From positions 1-8,575 of the forward strand of contig JAFWDX010000184.1 of assembly GCA_017515945.1 (NCBI GenBank): a DNA stretch of 8,575 nt. Direction: 5' to 3'. Shown piece after piece: positions 1-5,820 of this stretch. Within the stretch, counting starts at the first letter, position 1, and each line of letters starts with the position of its first letter. Position numbers and translations under genes: made by a program. A model generated the notes under the pieces. The model was not told the DNA's origin. It did not search any database and saw nothing but the letters and a program-made list of their open reading frames with translations. The stretch is from Blautia sp. (GTDB lineage Bacteria > Bacillota > Clostridia > Lachnospirales > Lachnospiraceae).

Positions 1-119
1 ACTCAACGACCCGGACCCATGACTCAACGACCCGGACCCCTGACTCAATGACCCGGACCCATGACTCAACGACCCGGACACCATGACTCAACGAACCGGA
101 CCCCTTGACTCATTACCGG
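1..119. repeat. Tandem array of 21-22-bp repeats, at least five copies
   Basis: Five head-to-tail units begin at 1, 22, 43, 64 and 86, followed by a partial sixth (108-119). The unit is ACTCAACGACCCGGACCC followed by ATG or CTG; copies 1-3 are 21 bp and copies 4-5 are 22 bp with a few substitutions. There is no unique sequence between units, so it is not a CRISPR array. The array runs off the left edge, so the copy number is a minimum. It abuts the stop codon of the flavodoxin gene (TGA at 120-122). On the minus strand each unit reads TGAGTCA, GGGTCC, GGGTCGT, similar in order and spacing to the REP-like palindrome at 1428-1471, which suggests the same repeat family. That relationship is inference. 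Confidence 0.9.
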
Positions 120-680
120 TCATTCCTGCTCTTCGATCCAGTCCTCAAGTTCCTCTTCTGATACACCTGCATCAAAGCGTTTTCCTTCCAGCCAGGTTCC
201 GCTGCCCGCATTCTCTTCGAGGTTCTTTCCGCTCCGGCCGATGCCGCTGCTGCCCGAGGTGCAGAACGGGATCAGCGTAATGCCGTCAAAATCGCAGCTT
301 TCCACGAAAGTATCCATGATCCGCGGTTCCTCGCCCCACCAGATCGGATAGCCGATATGGATCGTTTTATATCCATCCAGCGAAACGGCTTCACTGCCGA
401 TCTCAGGGCGCACGTCGGGATCGTCCTGCTCATGTGTCGTCCGGCTGTTGGAATCATTCCAGTCCAGGTCGGCCTCCGTGTATTCCTGTGCCGCTTTGAT
501 CTCATAGATATCCGCATCCGTAACCGCAGCGATCTTCTCCGCCACGCCTTTTGTTGTGCCTGTCGCGGAAAAATAAACGACCAGCGTTTCCGCAGATTCA
601 TCTTTCGCATTGTCGTCGGCCCACACGGCCTGGCTGAAGAGCAGCATGCATGCCAGCAATATGGATACTGTTTTTTTCAT
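120..680 (-). CDS. Exported flavodoxin-like protein
   Basis: A 186-residue flavodoxin-fold protein predicted to be exported. Residues 1-21 form a Sec signal peptide (KK, hydrophobic stretch, AVWA before DD). The mature part opens with the beta-strand LVVYFSATGTT, whose SATGTT (38-43) matches the FMN phosphate-binding loop T/S-x-T-G-x-T. YPIWWGEEP (111-119) is the conserved strand and WW segment of the Flavodoxin_4-type family, and FCTSGSSGIGRS (139-150) fits the third flavin-contacting loop. It should bind FMN and act in electron transfer or quinone/metal reduction outside the membrane; the partner is unknown. Cys11 in LLAC resembles a lipobox but lies too early in the signal for a confident lipoprotein call. 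The start is supported by AAAGGAGG just upstream. It lies 33 nt after the TetR gene and is probably its co-transcribed target. Confidence 0.88.
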   Translation of the reverse strand: MKKTVSILLACMLLFSQAVWADDNAKDESAETLVVYFSATGTTKGVAEKIAAVTDADIYEIKAAQEYTEADLDWNDSNSRTTHEQDDPDVRPEIGSEAVSLDGYKTIHIGYPIWWGEEPRIMDTFVESCDFDGITLIPFCTSGSSGIGRSGKNLEENAGSGTWLEGKRFDAGVSEEELEDWIEEQE

Positions 681-713
681 TTTGTCCTCCTTTGAAATTG
701 TGTTCGTCGTTAT

Positions 714-1337
714 TTATGCTCCCAGCAGATGGATCAGGCAGTTGCAGGTAAGCTCATAGGCTGTTTGATACGTATAGCTGATTCCCGCCTTCTCCATGGC
801 TGCCCTCTGTTTTTCGGTAACCTCTGCGTAAGGATATATGCCAAACATAAACGGAAAGAATACATAGATAAAATTCTGTATGTCTCCTGCGCTCTTATCC
901 GGGCAGAACTTCTCCAACAGCATCTGTATCAGCTGCAAGGAACGTCCATAAGAATTCTTGAATGAGGTCAGAAGCTCCTGCCTGCTGTTGGCCTCCATAT
1001 CGTAGGTATTCATGGAAAGGAGCTTTAACAGCAGTTTCCGTCCTTCCAGAGATTTCGCGATGCAGTCTGCCAGCTGAGCCGTGGACAAGACGTCATTCTC
1101 ATTCAATATAACGGTCAGATCCTCATTCCAGCGGTCATATTCCCTCTCAAACAGAGCCAGAAAGATCTCTTCCTTCGTCTGAAAGTAATTGTAAATGGAT
1201 GGTCTCGAAAAGGAAGTTACACTACCGATCTCTTTCAGCGTGATTTCCTTAAAGCTCATTGTCTGGTAAAGCTGCTCGCAGGCGTTTATGATCTCCTCCT
1301 TTCTCGCTGCGGTTCTTTGCGGTGATCCCTTCGGCAT
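714..1337 (-). CDS. TetR/AcrR-family transcriptional regulator
   Basis: A 207-residue TetR-family repressor. The N-terminal DNA-binding domain covers about residues 10-60: a helix from RKEEIINACEQLY, then ITLKEIG, then the recognition helix region FSRPSIYNYFQTKEEIF, the classic TetR signature. The all-helical C-terminal part (about 70-207) would bind an unidentified ligand and dimerise. The frame is open upstream to 1406, but that region contains the promoter. The start is placed at 1337 because GGAGG (1345-1349) lies 7 nt before this ATG; an in-frame ATG at 1343 sits too close to the same site. It is the first gene of a two-gene unit with the exported flavodoxin, and two dyads in its own promoter imply autorepression and co-control of the flavodoxin gene. 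Confidence 0.92.
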   Translation of the reverse strand: MPKGSPQRTAARKEEIINACEQLYQTMSFKEITLKEIGSVTSFSRPSIYNYFQTKEEIFLALFEREYDRWNEDLTVILNENDVLSTAQLADCIAKSLEGRKLLLKLLSMNTYDMEANSRQELLTSFKNSYGRSLQLIQMLLEKFCPDKSAGDIQNFIYVFFPFMFGIYPYAEVTEKQRAAMEKAGISYTYQTAYELTCNCLIHLLGA

Positions 1338-1344
1338 ATCCATT

Positions 1345-1350
1345 CCTCCG
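1345..1350 (-). promoter_or_regulatory. Ribosome binding site setting the TetR start
   Basis: CGGAGG on the minus strand, 7 nt before the ATG at 1337. It rules out the longer reading frame starting at 1406 and favours MPKG over MDMPKG as the N-terminus. Confidence 0.75.
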
Positions 1351-1359
1351 TTTTTATTT

Positions 1360-1372
1360 TGACTTCGCGTCA
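1360..1372. promoter_or_regulatory. Candidate TetR operator 2 (over start site)
   Basis: Second TGAC-N5-GTCA dyad (on the minus strand TGACGCGAAGTCA), 33 bp from operator 1, about three helical turns, and covering the expected transcription start. The two dyads together also form a larger inverted repeat, with arms TTGAC(N3)GCGTCAG pointing toward each other across the -10 box. The spacing suggests two repressor dimers on the same face of the DNA. Confidence 0.7.
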
Positions 1373-1377
1373 GGTTT

Positions 1378-1406
1378 ATAATACATGTAATCTGACGCCG
1401 TGTCAA
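1378..1406 (-). promoter_or_regulatory. Sigma-A promoter of the TetR-flavodoxin unit
   Basis: On the minus strand a perfect -35 TTGACA (1406-1401) is separated by exactly 17 bp from TATTAT (1383-1378), a 5/6 match to the -10 consensus. Transcription should begin near 1371, giving a leader of about 34 nt before the ATG at 1337. This is the strongest promoter-like sequence in the window. Both edges are covered by dyads, so it is well placed for repression by the TetR protein it expresses. Confidence 0.85.
1393..1405. promoter_or_regulatory. Candidate TetR operator 1 (over -35)
   Basis: Interrupted palindrome TGAC-N5-GTCA (on the minus strand TGACACGGCGTCA), overlapping the -35 hexamer and the start of the spacer. 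It shares its outer bases and the GCGTCA core with operator 2. A repressor bound here would block RNA polymerase. The assignment to the adjacent TetR protein is inferred from position and symmetry. Confidence 0.7.
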
Positions 1407-1427
1407 TATTAATTTTTACACCTACCC

Positions 1428-1471
1428 ATGAAAATGAGTCACGGGGACAGGTCCCGTGACTCATTTTTCAT
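1428..1471. repeat. REP-like palindrome, also a likely terminator
   Basis: A near-perfect inverted repeat. Arm TGAGTCACGGG (1435-1445) pairs with CCCGTGACTCA (1453-1463) around a 7-nt loop (GACAGGT), extended by AAAA on one side and TTTT on the other and then by ATG/CAT. GGGGACAGGTCCC-type palindromes are, to my recollection, common dispersed REP elements in Firmicutes, often linked to REP-associated tyrosine transposases; no such transposase is in this window. On the minus strand the stem followed by TTTT is a plausible rho-independent terminator for the AraC gene. That gene's TGA stop (1461-1463) is the first TGA of the element's TGAGTCA edge. It also separates that gene from the TetR promoter at 1406. 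Confidence 0.8.
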
Positions 1472-2315
1472 CCTTATGTCTGTCTCTTCTCTTTTCCTCT
1501 TCCTTTTTTCTGTACTGCATCGGAGACAGCCCATACTTATTTTTAAATGCCTTGGAAAACACCACCGCATCCTCGTATCCGCAGGAATTCGCGATCAGCT
1601 CTATGGAGCTGTCCGATATTCCCAGCATCTCGGAAGCCTTGGACAGCCGGAATACAGACAGGTATTCCCTCGGGCTCATGCCTGTTTCTTTCCGGAAAAG
1701 AGTGGACAGATAGCTTCTGTTGATTCCCAGATAACCGGCTATCTCCGAGATCTGTATCGGCAGATAATAATTCTTTCGGATATAATTGATGGCGCCTCGA
1801 ATGTACTCATTATTTTCCGCCTGTTCCCCGGCAGGAATCGACAGGGACTTCATCAGAACAGCAAAAAACATGAACAGCATGCTTTCCAGGATCAGATCAT
1901 TCTGTTCTGACGCTCTGCGGTTTTCAAAAATCATATCAAATATTTTTACCAGCTCTTCTTTCTGATCGCAACAGAAGGCCGATCTTCCTTCTCCCAGTCC
2001 CAGTTCCTCCACAAGCATCGGCGCCATGCTTCCCTCAAACCCGATCCAGCAATATGTCCAGGGCTCTTTTGCATCTGCCTGATAAAACGTCTGTGTTTCC
2101 GGTTCGATCAGAAATCCCTGTCTTTCGTGAAGATGCCAGGTCTGTGCATCTGTCTTAAAGATGCCCTTTCCATCCAGTATATAATGAATGATCCATGTCG
2201 GACGGACAACCGGCCCCCAGCTGTGCAGCGGCTTGCAGGCTTCTCTTCCGCAGAACACCATCCGCAGATCCTGAAATGGCCGCTTCAGCGAGCTTCTGAT
2301 ATAATAGTCTTCCAT
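1461..2315 (-). CDS. AraC-family regulator (MsmR-like), second paralogue
   Basis: A 284-residue AraC/XylS-type regulator. The N-terminal half (about 15-110) is a cupin-like sugar-sensing domain with GFLIEPETQTFYQAD, PWTYCWIGFEG (67-95) as a strong family signature. The C-terminal DNA-binding domain (about 170-271) has a first helix-turn-helix around QISEIAGYLGINRSYLSTLF (188-207) and a second around IELIANSCGYEDAVVFSKAF (238-257), ending in YGLSPMQYRK. The start is supported by AGGAGG (2321-2326) 5 nt before the ATG. The last 13 residues are highly charged (EEEKRRDRHKDEK) and the stop codon lies in the edge of a REP-like palindrome, so the tail may have been altered by that insertion. It follows the YesL gene by 46 nt, probably in one transcript. 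Its target is presumably this cluster or the neighbouring transporter. Confidence 0.93.
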   Translation of the reverse strand: MEDYYIRSSLKRPFQDLRMVFCGREACKPLHSWGPVVRPTWIIHYILDGKGIFKTDAQTWHLHERQGFLIEPETQTFYQADAKEPWTYCWIGFEGSMAPMLVEELGLGEGRSAFCCDQKEELVKIFDMIFENRRASEQNDLILESMLFMFFAVLMKSLSIPAGEQAENNEYIRGAINYIRKNYYLPIQISEIAGYLGINRSYLSTLFRKETGMSPREYLSVFRLSKASEMLGISDSSIELIANSCGYEDAVVFSKAFKNKYGLSPMQYRKKEEEKRRDRHKDEK

Positions 2316-2361
2316 AAGAACCTCCTGTCCGCTTTCCGTTCCTGCCGTTCCGTCATGACCC

Positions 2362-3096
2362 TTACTCCAGCTTTCTCATCTCCCTCAGAATCTCCCGCTC
2401 CGTCTTTGCGCGCACCTTCTCCGGATCCTCCCGGGAAACAGCTTTCCCGTCTGTCTCATCCACCGGCTGGAACTGCCGGATATCATGATACAGCAGCTCG
2501 GAAACCATCATGGAAATCAGACCAAAGCCGAAAAATACCCACAGAAAAGCGTACAAAGGTCTGTATCTGACATCCAGCACGGTCACGAGAGCAGGCACCA
2601 CATATAACGCTGCGGTCGGAATTATTTTCCACGGTTTTCGAAATGCGAAAAAAAAGGCATTCCGCAGCAGGTTTGGGATGGTATCCTCAAATGCGGCCAT
2701 CACAGGAAACAGATACGCCGTCAGCACGATCAGCAGAAATAACAGAGCATAACATCCAAACCGGAAGGAATACCATATTCCTCCCGCGTACCTGCAGAAG
2801 CGGATATCCAGAATCAGGATCATAAAGGCAGCGCCCAGCCCCAGTGTGCACAGTATACCTTGTTTCAGGTTGTCTTTAAAGCCCTTCCAAAACAGGGAAA
2901 AAGGATTCAGCGTATCATTCCTGTGAATGGTTTCCAGCATAACATAAAATAAGGATGCCAGTGCGGGGCCGACTGTGATGACCGGAAAAGAAAATACAAG
3001 AAACATCAGGTTGGCTCCGATCATGACCGCCAGCCTTCCCATTATTCTGCCAAAGGTACTCTCGTTATCCAGAAAACCATTCAGCCATTTTCCCAT
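2362..3096 (-). CDS. YesL-family (DUF624) membrane protein
   Basis: A 244-residue integral membrane protein of the YesL/DUF624 family, typically found beside CUT1 sugar transporters in Firmicutes; its biochemical role is not established. About five hydrophobic segments are visible (near 22-40, 80-99, 113-135, 158-175 and 181-202). The motif FWKGFKDNLKQG (69-80) between the first two is characteristic of the family, as is the short TFGRIMGRLA lead-in. A charged cytoplasmic tail of about 40 residues follows the last segment, longer than I expect for this family. The start overlaps the preceding gene by 16 nt and has GGAG about 7 nt upstream, indicating translational coupling. A role in assembling or modulating the neighbouring transporter is inference from context. 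Confidence 0.88.
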   Translation of the reverse strand: MGKWLNGFLDNESTFGRIMGRLAVMIGANLMFLVFSFPVITVGPALASLFYVMLETIHRNDTLNPFSLFWKGFKDNLKQGILCTLGLGAAFMILILDIRFCRYAGGIWYSFRFGCYALLFLLIVLTAYLFPVMAAFEDTIPNLLRNAFFFAFRKPWKIIPTAALYVVPALVTVLDVRYRPLYAFLWVFFGFGLISMMVSELLYHDIRQFQPVDETDGKAVSREDPEKVRAKTEREILREMRKLE

Positions 3097-3797
3097 AACC
3101 CATCTCCATTCAGGATAAAATCCAGAAACAGTTCCACACTGTCCAGCCTCTTTGTATAAGCGCCGATTCCCAAAACGGCATTCTCTTCATACAGCTCATA
3201 TTTCGTGACCAGAAGACTGTCCGACACGTCAATTCCCACAGGGACCGGTTCCTCGCTGTATTCAGTATCGTAGGGAACACAGAAAACGATTCTGTCCGCA
3301 TATCTGCCGTAGATCGAAGCACATCTTTCATCGCGCAGGTCCAGAAGTCTTCCGCTGCTGCCTATGCCTTTCAGGCCTTCCCTTCCCATGACGACCACAT
3401 CCAGATCCCCTGCGTCCACCAGGGCGGCAAAAGCCTGAAAGTAACTGTTATTCGTCCCACCGCTGACAGAAGGATCAAACCAGAAGGAATCATTCATCTG
3501 TGTTTTCTTCAGCGATGTATCGAATCCGGCATAGGAAACAAAATCCTCCCAAAGGGGAGAGCCGTTACCTCCATTTCCCATCGTATTCGCGTACACCGCA
3601 TAAAACCAGAAATCCTTTACAGAGAACACCGCCTGCCGTACCATATAGCAGGGAATCGCAACGGCACAGAAAATACCGAGGATCCACAGCCAGTAATACG
3701 TGAGGATATAATCCGCCTTCTGCCTGAGAGTTTTCCCCCGAAGTTTTTCCTTTTCGCCGTCCATCCAGTTTTTCATTTGCAAACGCCAGGTGCTCAT
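3081..3797 (-). CDS. Membrane-anchored protein with binding-protein-like outer domain
   Basis: A 238-residue protein, not assignable to a named family by eye. Residues 1-30 are basic and cytoplasmic (KEKLRGKTLRQK); a single membrane anchor follows at about 34-53 (WLWILGIFCAVAIP); the rest is predicted extracytoplasmic. The outer part resembles fragments of sugar-binding proteins: AALVDAGDLDVVVM (124-137) followed by GRLLDLRD (149-156) echoes the 'GxAPDVV...GxLxPLdd' stretch, and LFLDFILNG near the C-terminus echoes the binding-protein hinge region. It has roughly half the length of a full binding protein. The start at 3797 has AAGGAG 8 nt upstream. It is the first gene after a hairpin that follows the transporter operon and overlaps the YesL gene by 16 nt. 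A tethered sugar-sensing or transporter-accessory role is inference. Confidence 0.75.
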   Translation of the reverse strand: MSTWRLQMKNWMDGEKEKLRGKTLRQKADYILTYYWLWILGIFCAVAIPCYMVRQAVFSVKDFWFYAVYANTMGNGGNGSPLWEDFVSYAGFDTSLKKTQMNDSFWFDPSVSGGTNNSYFQAFAALVDAGDLDVVVMGREGLKGIGSSGRLLDLRDERCASIYGRYADRIVFCVPYDTEYSEEPVPVGIDVSDSLLVTKYELYEENAVLGIGAYTKRLDSVELFLDFILNGDGLWENG

Positions 3798-3867
3798 TCC
3801 GCCTTCTCCTTATATCAAAGGGTTACGATTTGTCATTTTTGGAAAATCCGCTCCCGACAAATGTACA

Positions 3868-3899
3868 ATGAGGCCTTCGAGTACTTACGAAGGCCTCAT
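3868..3899 (-). terminator. Hairpin after the transporter operon
   Basis: Perfect 12-bp inverted repeat, ATGAGGCCTTCG (3868-3879) and CGAAGGCCTCAT (3888-3899), with an 8-nt loop, 27 nt past the stop of the second permease. On the minus strand the stem is followed by ATTGTACATTTG rather than a clean T-run, so termination may be partial and the three downstream genes may receive some read-through. It may also protect the 3' end of the transporter mRNA. Confidence 0.7.
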
Positions 3900-3926
3900 C
3901 TGAGTATCAAAATATACCGGTTCCGA

Positions 3927-4769
3927 TCAAAGCTTGCCGCCTGAGGTTGCAATTCCTTCCACAAACTGTTTCTGGAAGATCACATAGATGATGACCATCG
4001 GCAGAACTGCCAGCGTAGCTGCAGCCATCATGGTAGGATATTCGCTGCCGTATTGCCCCTGCATTTTGGCAAGACCTGCAGACAATGTGGTGGTATTGGC
4101 ATTCGTGCATACGATCATCGGCCACATCAGATCTTTAAAGGCAAACACCGCGGTAAAGATACCAAGCGATACCATGGAGCTTCTTGTCAGCGGCATCATG
4201 ATATGGAGAAATCTGCCAGGAACCGAGCAGCCGTCAATGTTTGCGGCTTCCTCCAGATCCATGGGCAGTCCTTCATATCCTGTCTTTAGCAGATATGTGC
4301 CGAATGCTGTCACAATACCGGGCCAGACCAGTCCGAATGTGGTATTGAGCATTCCCATCTTCGAAACCATCAGATACTGCGGAATGATAAAGATCTGGGA
4401 AGGAACCATCATCTGGACCAGAACAAGGGTAAACAGAAACTTCTTAAACGGAAATTTCAGACGTCCGAATGCATAGCCAGCCATTGTGGCCGTAAGACAT
4501 GCACAGACGACCCGGAAAAAGATCATCAGCAGCGTATTTTTGTACAGAATAACAAAATTATAGCTCTTCCATACAGTTGCAAAATTCTCCCAGTGCCAGC
4601 CGCCATGGGGCAGTATATAAAACGGATTGACGGAGATCGATTCCTGATTGGTTTTCAGGGCAGTCAGAATCATCCAGGCGAAAGGAACCAGCATGATAAA
4701 AGCCATAATGATCAGAACGACCTGGGTAAGGACTTTATTGCGGGTCGCGTTGGCTTCAGCGCTTTTCAA
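3927..4769 (-). CDS. CUT1 sugar ABC transporter permease, MalG/MsmG type
   Basis: A 280-residue inner permease subunit of a binding-protein-dependent oligosaccharide importer. About six transmembrane helices are apparent, starting at 14-37 (VLTQVVLIIMAFIMLVPF). The EAA loop that docks the ATPase is at 174-193 (EAANIDGCSVPGRFLHIMMP), with the invariant EAA and G. The length matches MalG/AraQ/MsmG proteins. The start is a TTG at 4769, with AAAGGAGG 8 nt upstream; an adjacent GTG is out of frame and quickly closed. The ribosome binding site overlaps the stop codon of the preceding permease, giving coupled translation (15-nt gap). An ATPase gene is absent nearby, so an MsmK-like shared ATPase is expected elsewhere. 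The substrate is probably alpha-galactosides, from the upstream GH36 gene. Confidence 0.95.
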   Translation of the reverse strand: MKSAEANATRNKVLTQVVLIIMAFIMLVPFAWMILTALKTNQESISVNPFYILPHGGWHWENFATVWKSYNFVILYKNTLLMIFFRVVCACLTATMAGYAFGRLKFPFKKFLFTLVLVQMMVPSQIFIIPQYLMVSKMGMLNTTFGLVWPGIVTAFGTYLLKTGYEGLPMDLEEAANIDGCSVPGRFLHIMMPLTRSSMVSLGIFTAVFAFKDLMWPMIVCTNANTTTLSAGLAKMQGQYGSEYPTMMAAATLAVLPMVIIYVIFQKQFVEGIATSGGKL

Positions 4770-4784
4770 CTGTCACTCCTCCTT

Positions 4785-5672
4785 TCAGTTGTGATAGACG
4801 ATTCTCTTTTCTGCCTGCTGGAGGATAAAGGTCACGATCATGATAAATGCAAGAAGGAGCATGACCAGCGTGGCACCATATCCTTTGTTCCCGTTTGTAA
4901 ACGCGTACTGGTAGAAAAGATAGACAATCGACTGTACATTCTTCAGAGCGACGTTTGTCTTGTCCATAACCATGAACATCAGGTCAAATACCGTGAGCGC
5001 TCCGATGATTCGTGTCTGTACGATAAAGAAGGTCGTCGGTGAAAGCAGCGGAACCGTAATGTTGAAAAACTGGCGGATCCCGCTTGCTCCGTCTATGGAA
5101 GCCGCTTCATAGTAATCGCCCGGAATCTCCTGAAGTCCGCCGATAAAAAGCACCATGTTGTAACCGATAATCGACCACACACCGATCACGCCGATGGAAA
5201 TCCAGGCAACCTTCGGGTCGGAAATCCAGGCGACACTGGTATGAAAAACATTGTTCAGCAGACCGAACTGTGTATTATACAGCCATTTCCATACCATGGC
5301 CACGGCTGCGGGCGCGCAGACCATAGGCAGGAAAAAGATCGTACGGTACACCGATCTTCCGGCCACCTTCTTGTTCAGCAGAACAGCCAGGAGCAGTGCG
5401 ATGATGACTCCGAAGGGCACCTCGATCAGAGCATATTTGATGGTATTCCACAGAGACTGCCAGGTTTCCGCCGCGGCGAATACCTTCTGGTAATTGGCAA
5501 ATCCGACAAAGGTATTCCCTCTGCCGAAATCACCGGTTTTGCAGAAGGACTGATAGACCGTATTGAAAATCGGATAAAAGTTAAGAACCAGAAGCCCGAT
5601 CATCGTAGGTGCAACAAAGAGCAGTCCCCATTTCGCCTCTGTTCTCTCTTTGGGAGACAAGTTTTTACCCAA
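4785..5672 (-). CDS. CUT1 sugar ABC transporter permease, MalF/MsmF type
   Basis: A 295-residue permease, partner of the MalG-type subunit. The first membrane segment starts near residue 15 (WGLLFVAPTMIGLLVLNFYP). The EAA motif EAASIDGASGIRQFFNITVP is at about 189-208 and ends with PLLSP, a full match to the family pattern. The frame is open back to a TTG at 5690, but the first six codons of that version contain the ribosome binding site itself (GGAGG at 5680-5684). The TTG at 5672, 7 nt downstream of GGAGG, is therefore the better start. The gene lies 40 nt after the TAA of the restored binding-protein frame and 15 nt before the next permease. It forms the MsmEFG-like membrane complex with its neighbours. 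Confidence 0.95.
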   Translation of the reverse strand: MGKNLSPKERTEAKWGLLFVAPTMIGLLVLNFYPIFNTVYQSFCKTGDFGRGNTFVGFANYQKVFAAAETWQSLWNTIKYALIEVPFGVIIALLLAVLLNKKVAGRSVYRTIFFLPMVCAPAAVAMVWKWLYNTQFGLLNNVFHTSVAWISDPKVAWISIGVIGVWSIIGYNMVLFIGGLQEIPGDYYEAASIDGASGIRQFFNITVPLLSPTTFFIVQTRIIGALTVFDLMFMVMDKTNVALKNVQSIVYLFYQYAFTNGNKGYGATLVMLLLAFIMIVTFILQQAEKRIVYHN

Positions 5673-5679
5673 TCGCTTT

Positions 5680-5685
5680 CCTCCT
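5680..5685 (-). promoter_or_regulatory. Ribosome binding site deciding the first permease start
   Basis: AGGAGG on the minus strand, 7 nt before the TTG at 5672. It lies inside the longer frame starting at 5690, so that longer frame overstates the protein by six residues. Confidence 0.75.
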
Positions 5686-5712
5686 CTCAAACGTAATCAA
5701 ATCTTCCGTTCG

Positions 5713-5820
5713 TTATTCGTTTGCGATCGCCTCTTCGATGATCCTCTGAGCCGCGTCACAGGCTGCCGCCATCTTTTCGGGATCAGACGGATCCTGCCAG
5801 GCATCAAGGAAAGCTCCGGT
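5713..5820 (-). pseudogene. Orphaned C-terminal 35 codons of the sugar-binding protein
   Basis: Directly after the TAG at 5821-5823 the same frame stays open for 35 codons to a TAA at 5713-5715. It begins TGAFLDAWQDPSDPEK and ends AQRIIEEAIANE. An amphipathic alanine/glutamate-rich helix ending in a charged residue is the typical end of CUT1 binding proteins. With it the protein would be about 430 residues, the usual size, and the gap to the next gene would be 40 nt instead of 148. There is no ribosome binding site for independent translation. It is either dead sequence after a recent nonsense mutation, expressed by amber read-through or recoding, or an artefact of a base error. Confidence 0.8.

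Noticed and set aside
1..119. CRISPR array
   Set aside because: The repeats are 21-22 bp and directly adjacent, with no spacers and no cas genes nearby.
1338..1406. Longer TetR start at 1406
   Set aside because: The extension would translate through the -10 box, both operators and the ribosome binding site; the start at 1337 is correctly spaced from GGAGG.
1428..1910. Plus-strand open frame of 160 codons starting in the palindrome
   Set aside because: Antisense to the AraC gene, begins inside a repeat element, and has no family resemblance or ribosome binding site.
3804..3832. Promoter ATGACA, 16 bp, TATAAG before the membrane-anchored protein
   Set aside because: The supposed -10 box overlaps the ribosome binding site, which would leave the transcript without it.
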